From positions 5,850,151 through 5,914,150 of the forward strand of contig NC_135257.1 in the NCBI RefSeq assembly GCF_964204865.1: DNA of 64,000 nucleotides, in the 5' to 3' direction. The translations under genes and the position numbers were made by a program. The notes beneath the pieces were generated by a model. That model saw only the letters and a program-made list of their open reading frames with translations. It made no database searches and was not told the origin of the DNA. Each line of letters opens with the position of its first letter. Within the stretch, counting starts at the first letter, position 1. Positions 22,418-53,340 of the stretch are shown here, piece by piece. Source of the DNA: Styela clava (Eukaryota > Chordata > Ascidiacea > Stolidobranchia > Styelidae).

Positions 22418-25400
22418 ATGGAAGACTCTCCAACACCATTGGAATCACTCAGATTTCCTTATTATAATCAATCTAAAGGTAACTAGTGCTAAGTGTTTGT
22501 ATTGTTTTCATTTTTTTATTACAATATATCAGGATATTACTTTTGTCTTCCAACAGCGATAGTAAAATTGTATTCTGAATGGGCTATTTGCAGATAGGCC
22601 AGTAGGTTAGATCCAACCTTATTGCAATATTAATCAATCACCATAATTCAATCTGCTTAATATTAATATTGGAAGAAACTCGTAATGGAGTTACCTATTT
22701 CTGTATTAGTCAATAAAATATTGTGATACAGCAATAAGAAATTCATTCGTTGTTTCACTTTAAAATTTTAGGTGATATCGAGGAACTATCATGCCTTGAT
22801 CCGAAGTTTTGTCAAGATGTCCTTTTTCCACAATATCAACCTGCTCCCAAGATCCAACCGGAAATGGATCCATGTGTCTGGCAAACTTGGATAGAAAGTC
22901 TATCAGCTATTGAGACAAATTTATCATGGTTATTGAAACTTCCACATGCAAAATTCTGGTGTCAGGTAAAAATATTATTAATCATTTTGTATGAAGTATA
23001 CCAACTTTTAGGCATACATGTTGACTTGTTATAGTTTCGTCAAAATGTTCGAGGAAAAAACTGCAAACAATATTATTTGGAGATTTGAAACTGCATTCAC
23101 AAAGTTGGAGATTATTGAATAATAAGATGTGTAAAATATAGATATTGTTTTGAATTGCGATTTCAGTAGAGGAGAAGTGTGATTTCGCTTAGCATTGTAC
23201 ATATTTTTCTAGGCTGTCAACAATGCATCATTGCAAGTATTTTTGGATTCATATTTGAAGCAAACACCTCGATTTCAGACATCAAGTTGGCCTGATGAAG
23301 TTTTAGAAAAGCACAATGCAGTTCATAGACTTGTTTTCATGACTTATCTGAGGTTAGCATATTGTTGTATGGTTTTGAATATTTTTCAATATCTCCTATA
23401 TCAGATATGAATTGCGAAGTGTTTAATGTAGATCAGTGGCTCAGGCTTCGTAAGAACAAACTATGTTGTGTGATGTTTGTTGTTTACATATAATATATCC
23501 AAGTTATTCTCCCTATCGTACACAACACTGAAAGGCAACAAGACTTAAAAAAACAAAGTCAATATTTCAGTTTTCAGGACCTCTTGCCTCGGCCATCATT
23601 CACTCATGTATCATACTGTCATTTACAGCTAAATCACTTATTTTCACCTTTTTTGCTTCTATTAGGATCTGGGTTGAGATCTGCTTAGTGATTTAGCAAA
23701 AGTTTATTGTATTCTTGGTGAGACTGCATCTGATGGTCATTGCCATCAACATAGGAAGAGTTCAACTGAAATTAGTCAAAACTCCAATTCTTCTCCCTGA
23801 TATACTAACTTCCATACAGAACAACTAAGTAAATTTCTTTCTTTTTGTGACAGGATGGCAACCAATAAAGAATCATCATCACATTTTATTACGTCTGATT
23901 TCTTTGGTGAACTTTTGTATGAAAATTATCTTTTTGATATTCCTAAAATAATGGACTTATGTGCAATTTATGGAAATGAAACAAACTCTGCTCTTCTTGG
24001 TAAAGCAATTTCAAATATATTCAAGTTTCAACCTAGTTACAATGAAGATTTGAAAGAAACAGTTGGAACCATAATGCAGGTGAGGAATAGCTTAAAACAT
24101 CCTCATGGGATCTTACTACTTCAATCTTAACTTCTTGTTTGTAATTTGTGAGAATACTTTTGGATACTTTGGATACTTTATTACTTATCGATCTTAAGAT
24201 CGGTAAGTATATTGATAGGTATTTGTCTGTGTGTGTGTCTGTTAGATGAACGCGATATCTCGCGAATGCGAGGTTGAATCTGCTCCAAATTTTGCATGTG
24301 CATTCATCTTATCTCGGACCAGAAAGCTATTGATTTTGGGCGAATTATGTCGTATAATTAGCGAGTTATCGATCAATTATTGATATAGTGATCTAGAGAG
24401 AATTTTGAGACCCGCCGAGTGTGTGTGTGCGATGCGCAGTGCGAAAGTTACAAGAGCGGATGAATCGAAACTGCAGTTTCTGTTTTGGGGGATCCCCTAA
24501 CTATCGATCGATAAGTCTTCGGTTTCCAACCGATATTCTCGTTTCTGTGTTGGTTATTATGATATCATATCAAGTTGATGAACCTTACATTTTGTGGACG
24601 AGATGCCACTCTTTTGTTGAAAGAAACTAGATAATCAGTGGTAACCTGTTTTTGGAATAGCGTGACAATAGGCTACCCCATTCTTTTTTTTCCTTGTGGA
24701 TCAGTGTTTCCCAAACTATAGGTTGCGACCCAAATCTCGGTCGCCACAAGATTTTGATTCTTTCAACAAAAACCTGACAGATACTAATGTTATTTTCTAG
24801 TAAATTTCATTGTTTATATTTGGTATTGAAGTGTTGCTCAATATTGATTGTAAAAACTTGGCTTATCACATATTTCTCTTGTTTTGCGTTAATAGGTTTT
24901 GAAAATTCAGCAAAACTGTATTGAGTATAACTTGTCTAATCTAGGTATTTCACAACATTGATGAAAAATGTGGTGTTGAATATCATCCGGACAGATCTCC
25001 CAATGAAAATGCTTCATCTGCGAGACGACCACATAGATTATCAGAAGGTCCATCTTCAGGCAGAACCGAATTGTTAATAAATACGCCTTTGAATGAATTT
25101 GAAGATATTATTATGTATACGTCGGATGTTTCATTCACATTATGTCGATTTCTTGTTGATGTTTATCCAAGTGCATGTTCTGCATTTTATGAGGTATGTT
25201 GAATAATTCTAAGTTGAAATGTAATGCTCAGCTGAGTTTCAAATATAGTCGGGTACTGTGTACATCCGCTGTGTACTCCGTGTATTATATATATAATTCA
25301 AAGGTGTTTTAAATAAGTAATTACCGTAGTAATTTGCTTTTCTCGATGCAAAGTGTCGGCGTTGTGTTAATTTCTCTGTTGGATATGAACCAATTTAGAA

Positions 25401-28400
25401 TACAATTGACATTCCATGTACGGAAATAACATATCAAGTTGGGAATGGTAAATTATTTGGTTTGAGTATTCCCACGGAGGGCAAATGTACACATTAAAGA
25501 CAACAAGCCTATGACAATGCATTCGGTAATATGATTACCATAGTACCTCTGATTACTTTGCATGGGTTCGCAGGTTGGTTCGAACCCTTTGGGGGATAAT
25601 TATGTGCTTATGTTACCATCAAGTCCATGCATTGGAAACCGTGTGACAGGCTATGGTACGCCATATTATTAAGCTGCATTATCATCTTCTGCTAACCTAT
25701 TCTAACTTATCCTCATGCTTCCTAGTGCCAACCTAATCAGTTTTATTAAGTCTTCAATTTGATCATGGAGGGAAAATTGAATTGAAAATTTGCAATGTTA
25801 CAAAAAGTAAGGGCTATTCTCTATTTCAGAATGTTAAATACATCGCTCATTTCTACTCAAATTCATTGTCGATTCTCAATGAAGCAGCTCTCAAATATCC
25901 TCTTGATGATCTACATTTGAGATCTCAGTTGTTAGCACATTTGAAAGTATCGAGAAAATCCTTGTTAAATGTCATCAGACAAATACTTAATGAATGTCTC
26001 CTCACTCCAGCACTTAATGCTTCAGAGGTTGGTGATCACTCAAGAACAAATAACCTTGCAGACGACTATTTTCATGTAAGTTATATTTTTGTTATTTTCA
26101 TAAGTGTGGTTATACATGCTGTATAGATGTCATTTCATATTTTGTTTGCTATATATTTGAAAATCTTTTGCAGGTTTATTCATTATCATTCTTATCGAGT
26201 GCACTCAATGAAGTTCCAATTTTTTAAAGCAGGATTAGCTGTATTAGAACCAAAGCATTTCCCACATTTTAAAAATGGTGATGGAGCTTGGAGGGCCATT
26301 TGATATCACATAATGGAGTTCATGGCCAATTTGAAGTACATGTTAGTTAGCATTATGATAAGCTATTAACTAGTCCTTGTCATCTTGCTAAGATCAGGCT
26401 CGTTTTTAAAATAACTACGGTAGATAATATCCCCATCACAGTGATGTTTGGTAATTTAAATAGCAGAGAGACTACCATTGCAGATCTGTTTGACTTGGAA
26501 AAAGTTTATATTTGAATGCTGCAAATGGCATTAATTTAGTGCATTCCAAATAAAATCACTGATGCCTCTATATAATACTTAGCATCATTGATATTTAATC
26601 CATGCCATATTTTATTTATATTTTCAGATTCTATCAGATTTATTGGGAGAAACAAAATTTTTTCAAGATTTTCTGAGAAAATTACCCATCATTGATGATG
26701 TTCAATCTCTTCTACAGGTTAAATTTTCATGCCAAATTATTTTTTCTTGATAGATTAAAGGAAAGCGCACAATAACATAATAGGTTATTTATTGATAGGC
26801 ATCACCAGGAATTGACGAGACTAGAGCTTCATTTATCCTTGGTTCCCTTGGCAATGGAAGAAAGAGTAAAAATTCTACACCTAGTACTATTTTACTGAAT
26901 GGAACTGCTGAAGAATCACCTAGAGCAAATGCTAACCCAGAAGACGCAAAAAAAGGGTTCAGTGCTGCTTCCAATCTGTCTACAGAATCGGGTGAATATT
27001 TTACCCTTGATTGCAGATGATACTGTTACTTCTTTTTAGATTTGTTTTGTAATCAACATATCAAATGTAAAAGTCATATATCTGATTATAATGAAAGGTT
27101 TTGATAATTTAAGCTACCCAAATATATCAAGTACTAATTATCCTTTTCTAAAATCCTGTATCACCTGAACAACTGCAGTTCAATGAGTCATCCTAGCACT
27201 GATAAATAGCATATATGAATATTGGCAAATTTCCAAGTAAAATTTAATTTTCAAGTTTTCATTTCAGATGTGGAAATGGAATCTTTAATATCCACTGTTC
27301 ATGATGTTTTGCCTCACCTTGGAGAAGGATATATTGAATCATGTCTTCTATATTATGAAAGAGATTGTGAAAAAACAATCCATGCATTATTAGAAGGCAA
27401 TCTTCCTGATGATCTTCGAGCAATGGACAATTCAACTCCAAGACAAAAGCGACAGTATTCTGCTTCACCTGTGAATGGTATGTAATTTGCCTTATTATTT
27501 TCTAGAGGGTTGTTTCAAACTATGTATATTTGAGACCGTGTAAATCTCAACCACCTTTTTGATTTTCGTCTGACCTATGTCTTTCCATAGTGGGTTCATT
27601 AGCGATATTTGGAACAAATACTTTAATAAACTGGCTTAAATACAAAAGATTGGCAACTGGCAAGAAAGGTTGGAAGTTTTCTATCAGTTGTATAATTGTT
27701 TACTTTATAACAGAAATCAAACAAACCAATCTTGACAATCAGCAATCTCCATATGATATTTCTTCACTTGAAGAAACTATTGGACTCAATGAACGAAAAA
27801 ATGTTTTTGATGGTGATGATTTTGATGTTTATCAAAACTCAACAATTGATCATTCGAAGATTCACAAAGGAAAGAAGACTAAGGTGTGTGTCAGTTTGCA
27901 ACCAATGCATGGAAATTTTCAACATCAACTCCATTACAATCGTCCATATAATAAGCAATTTGTAAAATATGATGTGTGACAACTGACAAGTTATTGCCAA
28001 AAGTTTTTTTTTTTTTTTTATATATAAATCCATATTTGTAGATGGCTTCGGGAATATATCTTACCGTACATTTAATATTTATATAAACAGTATAAAGTGC
28101 ACTACACAATTATGTACAAAGATGCATAAAATAGAAGAGATTTCCAACTTAATAATTCGTAAATGCCCTAGTCCTAAAAGACTGCGATTGCTCAGAATTT
28201 CAAACATAACTCTTATAGTATTGAAAGTTAGTATCAAATTGTGGGCGCTCCTGAAATATGTGCACCAAGATGGCCACTACTCGAACCCTAACCTGGTACA
28301 CATACTATGTGTCTGTGACAGTGAGTAAGATTCATTTTTGGGACTTTATGGTAGGCATAAATTGTAAACTATTTTGTGTGTTAACATCAATGCTTTTTCA

Positions 28401-29494
28401 ATCCAAGGATCATGAACCAGCTCCAGCTAGGACGACTGAAATGAGACAAATTTATGAAAAATATAGCATTGTGTGTGATGAAGAGGAAATAACTGACGAC
28501 ATGGGCTCATGTGAGTGATTTTGTTTTTGTAATATAAAAGCGTCACCTGAGTTTGCTTAGTTTTATACCTGTGTATTTAGGTTTTTCATGTATTTTCGGT
28601 AACTGGTAAAGATTCATCCACAAAGTGGTATGTTTAGTGAATAAGTCTTTTTCTCTAGTGCATATTGTAAAAACAATGTCTCAGTGTAAGCCTACCTATT
28701 GTGTGTATTCCAGTATTCAACAGAATCTTGCAAATCTCTCTAATTCTGAATTCCCATGTTTAATACCTTCTATTCTATTGCTTCTCAGTGGTAGTAGATG
28801 ATGCCTATTGCAACATGTATGATGATGAATATGACGATATGTATGATGGTCTCGGTGTTGATGCAAATGATGTTGATGACGCAGATGACCTGCTCAAACG
28901 ACGACCTTTTGTCACTCCTCGTGTTTTTCTCCAATCTAAGAAAAATGAAGAATCAGGGTCAAATGACTCTGAAGAAAGCGAAGAAGAGTTAGTTTCAATA
29001 TCTTTTATACCAATAATTCTCAGATTGACATTTGCGGAAGACCTTTTAAATAGTCGTAGCTCCTCATGTAGCATTATCTGCTTATACAGAGCCATGCTCA
29101 GAGCGAAAGGTATATGAAAAAATGGCCACAGCAAATGTTGATATCCTATCTTCATTATTATGTTTTGTTTGGGTAATCCGTTGTATTCATTACATTAATA
29201 CTGCGTTGAAATTTTCAAATATTTTTTCCTTATAGGAAAGGTCCAAAGCCTGATCATTTCATAGCAAATCCTGCAGATGTCCGAGCCAAGCAGGACGAAC
29301 GACGTCGACAGCAACAAGAACTGAGAAACAACCGACGTGGTCCAAAGAAAGGACAAAATCCTAGTTCTTCTGTATCTAGTAATAACCCAAATGGTCAACA
29401 AAATCGTAAGAAGAAGGATATGAATAAAGCAAAAGTTGCTAACCATAATCGAAAGAAAATGGCGACGAAAAAGGCAGCTAAAGGAATGATATAA
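22418..29494 (+). CDS. ASCC2: Activating signal cointegrator 1 complex subunit 2 (13 exons)
   Basis: Exons are 22418-22478, 22772-22965, 23213-23352, 23854-24079, 24945-25193, 25830-26075, 26628-26717, 26799-26991, 27268-27477, 27714-27883, 28408-28510, 28789-28987 and 29236-29494. They sum to 2340 nt and 779 aa, against about 757 in human. ASCC2 is the ubiquitin-binding subunit of the ASCC complex. It recruits the ASCC3 helicase in alkylation repair and in splitting collided ribosomes. The N-terminal ASCC3-binding region includes LSWLLKLPHAKFWCQ and ENYLFDIPKIMDLC. The CUE domain spans about residues 467-520 (VLPHLGEGYIESCLLYY). The C-terminal tail is acidic and then basic: DDEYDDMYDG, RRPFVTPRVF, PDHF, and a Lys/Arg-rich end. 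The start is the only in-phase ATG before the first donor, giving MEDSPTPLE. An LTDK repeat lies in intron 4. Confidence 0.93.
24175..24545 (+). repeat. Dispersed 'LTDK' repeat, copy d, in ASCC2 intron 4
   Basis: The longest of the four copies. It starts 'cgatcttaagatcggtaagt' and ends near 'cgataagtcttcggtttcc' and 'ccgatattctcg'. It also holds 'cgtataattagcgagttatc', shared in reverse complement with copy c. The sense strand of ASCC2 carries the plus orientation. Confidence 0.8.
25540..25660. repeat. SINE-like fragment in ASCC2 intron 5
   Basis: It shares 'cctctgattacYttgc' and 'gggttYgcagg' with the SINE-like repeat near 54920-54990, plus a tRNA B-box-like 'ggttcgaaccc', 'gataattatgtgc' and 'catcaagtccatgc'. 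It is a degenerate copy. Confidence 0.55.
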
Positions 29495-29529
29495 TTTTTA
29501 TTTACATGCTTCACGGTGTCTTATGTTGC

Positions 29530-29535
29530 AATAAA
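29530..29535 (+). terminator. Poly(A) signal of ASCC2
   Basis: AATAAA lies 35 bases after the ASCC2 stop codon, in 'ttgcaataaatatg'. Confidence 0.65.
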
Positions 29536-30321
29536 TATGTGGTTTATGCATTTTGCCTTAGGTAATGTGTGTCTGTTTAATTGGAAGTGATGGTTGTTTG
29601 CAAATAATGATTGTTGTTTGATAACAATCATTGCCCGCTGAGCTATTGAAATATGAATCTTGAGGGAAAGGAGTGTGGAAAGCGACTAAAACTTTGAAAG
29701 GAGCAATTCGGTGCTGTGGTGGTTGGACCAGAGACTACCCGTGGCATGTCATTTGTGACCATCACTGGTTATCCGATTTTAATGACTAATTAGGTCTTAA
29801 GATGCCAACACGTGTTCCATGAAGCACAGCTTCTGGTTATTTTTGAGGATAGGATAATATGCTGAGTCTAGAATCTGGCCAATGCCGTTAAAGGTTTGAG
29901 GGGACGTGCTACGCCAAATGATTTGGCTTGACTGATCTCGTGGTTTTAAACGTGCAATCGCATTCATTTTTTCTGCCAATGTTGTAATTCTGCTACAAAG
30001 GACTCATTCACCAACCCCTTTTGCACATTCCCCTATTGCTCGCCAAGACATGATTGAATCAGTGTTTTTCACGCTCTTTGGTGAAGCCAAATCCCATGAA
30101 ACATTTCAGAAGGGCGAGGAACCCCGTGTAATCGTTTTTGCAAAATTATTTGATTACAGTACCAAAATTGAAATAAAATTTGAGCCCTGTATAGCGGTAC
30201 TGTCCCATAGGGCGCCCGTTTTGTATATTTTATTCCGCAGCGAGTACAACTTGTTTTGAGTGTTTTTTTTTGTGGGTTCAATGTTGTAGCTCGGATATTA
30301 ACTAACGACTAATACTGCAAT
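29536..30321. other. ASCC2-MRPS17 intergenic region, no gene seen
   Basis: About 790 bases between two convincing plus-strand genes. Open frames on both strands are under 71 codons and lack recognisable motifs. The MRPS17 promoter must lie here, but no specific element can be named. Confidence 0.5.
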
Positions 30322-31179
30322 ATGTTGCGTCAATATTTCCCGGATCCACGAAAATTTGTTAAACTTTCCATGGCTGTGGGACGTGTAGCAAGAAAAGAAG
30401 TTGAAGGCAGAGCAGAGGTTTCCGTCAATTTGCAAAGATTTAACGAATATTTTTGCATTGTAAGTAAAGCATAGATCAGGTATCTGAAGTATATCGAATA
30501 ATTACATAATGCACTATTTGTATTCTTTGTTGGTAACCCCCCTTTTGATATTTATACTCGCCAATACCACTGAATTTAAATATTTCGTTTGCAAAGTATT
30601 TGAGGCTGATAACAAACAGATTTACTGTTCTGGGCATGTCTGCATGTGGGTACATGACAAACCACTTTTCAAGTTACACTATTAATAAATATTTTTATAT
30701 TTACCCTGTATTCTTATAGACTCCTCAATACTGGAATAGGCTTTGATCCTTGGAAGCATCGGACAATCTTCTATACAACACTTCAAGTTCTTCCACCAAT
30801 TAAACAACAACTTACAAATTTATATTTGTTTCAGTATTTCCCAGAAAGCAGCACATTACAAGTTCATGATCCCGGGGACAAATGTAGTGTGGGTGACTAT
30901 GTGTTGATCAAAAAACTACCTGAAAAACGTCTACATGTTGAAACTCACCAAATTCAAGAGATAGTTCATAAAGTTGGAAACATTATTGATCCCATGACAG
31001 GATATCGAGTTGAAGGAAATCAATATCTTTTGGACTCATCATTGAGTGAGGATGAACAAATATCGCTTGAAAAAGATGTTGCAGATAAAGAACTTTCACT
31101 TAAATATACGTTTGAAATGGACACAGAGATGTGGAGATGGGAATCTCGTAATCTTGCTAGAAAACCGAAAAAATCTTGA
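30322..31179 (+). CDS. MRPS17: Mitochondrial small ribosomal subunit protein uS17m (2 exons)
   Basis: Exons 30322-30459 and 30835-31179 join in phase to 160 aa. The product is a 28S mitoribosome protein that binds small-subunit rRNA. The bacterial S17/OB-fold features are visible: VGRVARKEVEGRAEV, the CSVGDYVLIKKLPEKR block (S17 signature region, 'VGD.V.I'), and the metazoan mitochondrial block EIVHKVGNIIDPMTGYR. Two Met codons compete: 30322 (MLRQYFPDPRKF) and a later one before AVGRVARK. The upstream one gives a basic N-terminus plausible for mitochondrial import, so I chose it. The C-terminus (MWRWESRNLARKPKKS) is longer than in bacterial S17. Confidence 0.88.
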
Positions 31180-34100
31180 GTTTAATTTTTAAAACCCCTG
31201 CGCGTATGTTTCTTGTTCATGCACCAACTAGGAAAGGTTCAGTTTCCGAAGTTGTCTTACAACACGAGTTCGTTATTTCTTATTGAAAGGACCAGTGGTT
31301 GGATTCAATTTTTTTGTCACCCGGTTCTGTTACAAAAAGTCATTGGCATTGCTAACCGGTTCGCTGATCTCATAAAATTCCGTGAGACTGAATCACACCA
31401 ATGGAATGGACCCAGCTTGACCTGATCCTGTTGGTTGACAGTGAATTAAACTATCATTTCTCTGATGTGTACTCCTGTACCAACATTTTTTAATATATTG
31501 ATACGATTTGAAAATGCAATGAGTCAATTTTGGATAGGGGTGTGTTGGTGTTGATTAGAGATGCGCTGCGTGTTAGATGTACTTTGGCTGTCTATTTGCA
31601 CCGGGGTCTGAATGGAAAGCAGTTTTGCATCAGCTTATATATCTCCGAGATACTACGACTACATAGACGAAACTTCAATACTGCTCACGTATGCAGTAGG
31701 ATCTACACTACACATAGTAAATGAAAAGAAAAAAAACTTTGTTTTCGTAATATACTGGTTAAATACATTGACCGTGGATCAGCAGACATGTGAAAGATGG
31801 CAACTTTATCTATATAGCATAGGACTTACATATTTTTCCCGGGGGAAGGGAAAGTCGTTAAGACGGCTTAATCATATGGCAGACCACGTCCTCTGTCCGG
31901 TTACCAGTTCATGTTGTTTAGGAGATTAGTTAGCCAGTTGTCTCTTTCATTGCTGCTACAATCAAAATTAACTATAGTAACACAAATATTGTCAAGAGAT
32001 ATTTGGCCGCAAGCCTGCTAACTGAATTCACATATCTTCAATTTATGCATTGTATATTTGAAGTTATAATAAAAGTAATGTATTCCAAGAGCCAGGGTAT
32101 GCAGTGAATATTAAATGTGGCCCTTTGTGCACTTCTATTTTTGAGAGTTTTATTCAAATTAAGGTAACCCACTTCGAAGTAAAGGATACTATCTCTATGC
32201 GAATATACAGGAATACAGAATCTCAGACATTAGCCAGTTATGCTACACATTAGTATATTTACAGACTTTACCTGCTGAATGAGGACTGTTGGGCCAACTT
32301 TCGTCGCAAATATAAGCTTAACCTCCCAGATACAAGACAGAAAGACTACACAAGAATTTTTGGAGTACATTTTACTGGATACACATGTTGAATCAATAAA
32401 ATCAATACATTTTTTAACTGTTCTAAAATAAAACACAAGTCCGGATATATAGTGATTACATTTCTACATTTTTCAACACCAACTTATATGTACAACTAAA
32501 ATCAGAACATTCAGTCACTCTTTTTTCACACAAGTTCATCTATTTCGGGCATGGATTTCAATGGTGAAAAGTGGAATACTACGAACAAACCAGTAGAATA
32601 AGGGTAACTGGTGAACATATTTTTTCATCATTGCTTGAGAGTTACAGAATGAATAGGACTTTTCAATATTTTTTGTCCAAAATTGGTAAGAGTACTTTTA
32701 ATGTAATGGTCATCTTCTCAAAACAATTTACTTTATTCTTGAAAATACAACTCTAATTTCCTTCAGTTCAATCTTTTTCCATCAAAATATATAAAAAAGA
32801 TCATGCCGAATCAAACATAAGCATGGATAAATGTAATTCAATTTACAGAAAACAATTAAGCATTGGCTCATATTTTACAAATAAGACTACATCATACGTT
32901 CAGGGATGAATTTTTACTCAATTTTATCAATTTTTGATTCAGCAGGCTGAGATACTTTGCAAAAAAATTATCATGCTACGCAGCTAACACACTGCCACAC
33001 TGGAAATGTACAATTTTGAATTTGATTTTTTTTTTCAGAGTTTACGAACCACCAGCAGGTTAGCAGACTTGAATTTGGCGGAAAGTACACAACTTCCATC
33101 GGTACTGTTCCACCGACAAGCTGCCAGAAACAAGAAACGGGCACACGGGTCACAGTGCCCATATATTCAAGACAAGTCCACTCTTGAGACAGATAACACC
33201 CATTTTGCCTTGATAAAGACTATTTATAGTTGAAATGAAAATACATAAGTCCCAGTGTAAATTTCCAACCGACTTGACTCATATGTGCGAATGCTGTCTT
33301 GATGTTTTACTTCTTTGTAGCAAAATCTACCATATGACTATAATGTCAATGTTGTAATCTAGCTGTTATGACCATAGAAGCCCCTTAGCTTGTGATTTCC
33401 GCTATATGTGAGAGACTGAATGTAGTTGGGCTATGACCGATATTGATTGACTTCTGATTAGACGTGTGCGTCAGTTATTTGTGGGTTTGTGGATAGATGT
33501 TTTCACCACATCGTTTCCGTTGTTTCTCTCCGCTGGCAGTTGTAAAGCTCGTTTAAACACTCCACTTCTATTCGACTCTTCCAACGATCGTCTTCTTCTG
33601 AAATTTTACAGAAAAAGTTAGTAGGAAAAGTGTTTAATCTCATGAAGATTCATATACCATACCCATAGTAGTTTACACACATGTTCCCAGATTGCTGTGG
33701 TATTTTAGAGTAGTATGTCTCCGACAGCTGCGAGTTAGGTTTAATGACAAGTCATTTTAAATGCTTGTATCTGTCATGGATTGAATATTTTAGAAATATC
33801 ATTATCTGCTAAAAAAGACAACTCTTTTAACAAGTGTCGTAATCGTGGAAACTGTTTCAGAAGTCATCTTGGGGCATGGGACTCTTTGAAATACCTCCCT
33901 CTGAAAATTCTATCTGCGTCCCTGTTATATTGTTAAAAAAACTACAGAAGGCAAATTACTGAATGATAAATCACTTATTTACCAAAAAGTATTAAAAAAT
34001 CTCACGTCTTAAATCTCACTAAAAAATGAAAAATATATTTAACAGTACATTTTTTTTAGAATGTAGCTACTATGGCTAAATAAACTATTGCTTCGCAAAT

Positions 34101-34475
34101 GTGTGAAGATTATCAAATAACATTCCAGCCTGAAAATAAATACATTCTACAACTAGCTGTTATTGGAGTCATAATTTTCAACTTGAGCTTGAATAAGAGT
34201 TGATGTTTAATTTTACATATGGTTATGAATAGAGTCAGAGTCCAACTTACATACGTTATATTATGTTGCCAAAATTTGGGATCCCAAAATTTCAAACCTT
34301 GGGGGCTTTAACTCTGAGTTGAAGTTCTTTGCGACTGGAAATCAAAAATTTTAACCAAACAAAAATCAGAATTTTGAATAGCTCGAAGTAAAAAGGAATT
34401 TCCATTAGATTTGAGAGCCCTGCCTTCAACAACCTTAATCTATTGATCAATTTCTACACCAACCTTCACAGATTA
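31180..34475. other. MRPS17-UPF1 convergent intergenic region, no gene seen
   Basis: The region holds the 3' untranslated ends of two converging genes. An AATAAA at 32068-32073 on the plus strand is a distant candidate signal for MRPS17. A SINE-like fragment near 31810-31935 shares 'acatatttWtcc', 'aagacggYttaatcatatgg' and 'gtccggtta' with 54520-54605. Open frames up to 105 codons show no family features. Confidence 0.5.
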
Positions 34476-52198
<17,723 letters not shown>

Positions 52199-52998
52199 TA
52201 CAATCAGAAACTGTCCTCGCTATTTCACAATTTCAGTTTTATCTGTATATATCTGATTCAAATTCAAATTTTTACTGAACTAATTTATGGCAACGTTTAA
52301 ATAACCAGAATGGGAAAGAATAACAGTCTAGTTCTTCCCAGTAATAAACCTGGTCTAATTTAGACCCATCGATAGTCAAACATGTAGCTTTGTGAGTAAT
52401 ATGTTCGAGTAATAGTACGACACAGTTCTCCTATTCCAAGAATAGACTCTACATCCAGACATCAATTATACTACTGTACTAATGAAGTGAGTGCAGACTT
52501 CTTCTTTATGAGGAAGTCTGGGCCTCCCTATTGGCAAACAGACACCGCGCAATAAAATGGAAGGAAGCGTGATTTAAAAACGTTACCATTCGATTCCTCG
52601 AAACAAAAAATCAGATTTAATGGAGGAAAAAAATTTTACAGTAGAATTTTGGCGGCTGAAGCATGTTAAATTATTATAGATACATGCCGTGATCTGCCGC
52701 AGTGCCAGACGCCCTCATTTCAGAGACTATTAATAGAGTATTATTTTTTATTGAAATAAAGTACCGGATTCCAAATAATTAAATATAGGGACATTTTGTA
52801 ATGCTGTAATGCTGTAATGGGAGAACTGTGTCTTTTATCTTTACTTTCTGAGTTTTAGGCAACTTCTTCAAGGAAATAGACTATTCTGAAACTTCGCTGT
52901 TTGTGATAGATATTTATTGAGATTTTGTTTCTGTTTAATTATCTGTTACTGTTTAGTTATCATGCAGATATTGTTACATTTTTGAGGCAAATAAACAT

Positions 52999-53340
52999 CG
53001 GTCTCACTACCGTACTTACTGAATAGAGCGCGAAACAGCGCAGAAGAGAGGGAAAGTGCGTGAAAAACAGCGCAGAAGAGAGGGAAACATTTTTCTTTCA
53101 TGTGCACCAAGCTAGCGCACAACCTGAACGCAGTAGGTTAGGGTGCGTCATGTGAGGCTATTTAAAGATGTTGAAGATTAATGATATAAACTCGTGATCA
53201 TTCCCTACTACAGTACTACTGTATACCGCTACTGCTTCCCATCAAATTGTTTAAAATTTCACGAAAGCTAATAAACAATGAAAGAAAATGTTTCCCCATC
53301 TCTTCTGCGCTCTATTCAGTACCGTAAGTAATAAGACCCA
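52999..53340. mobile_element. hAT-type MITE related to the one at 20238-20882
   Basis: Inverted ends start 'ggtctcactaccgtacttac' and close 'gtaccgtaagtaataagacc'. GC-rich subterminal words (gaatagagcgcgaaacagcg, cagaagagaggga) are shared with the other element. Perfect 8-base duplications, ataaacat, lie at 52991-52998 and 53341-53348. The interior carries 'gtgcaccaag' and 'gcgcacaacctgaac' from the palindromic repeat family. Confidence 0.85.

Noticed and set aside
26174-26290. Possible extra ASCC2 exon after an AG at 26174
   Set aside because: The phase-correct join is 25830-26075 to 26628-26717, and the candidate stretch hits stops quickly and matches no ASCC2 segment.
31612-31929. 105-codon plus-strand frame downstream of MRPS17
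   Set aside because: No recognisable features; its 3' part overlaps a SINE-like repeat.
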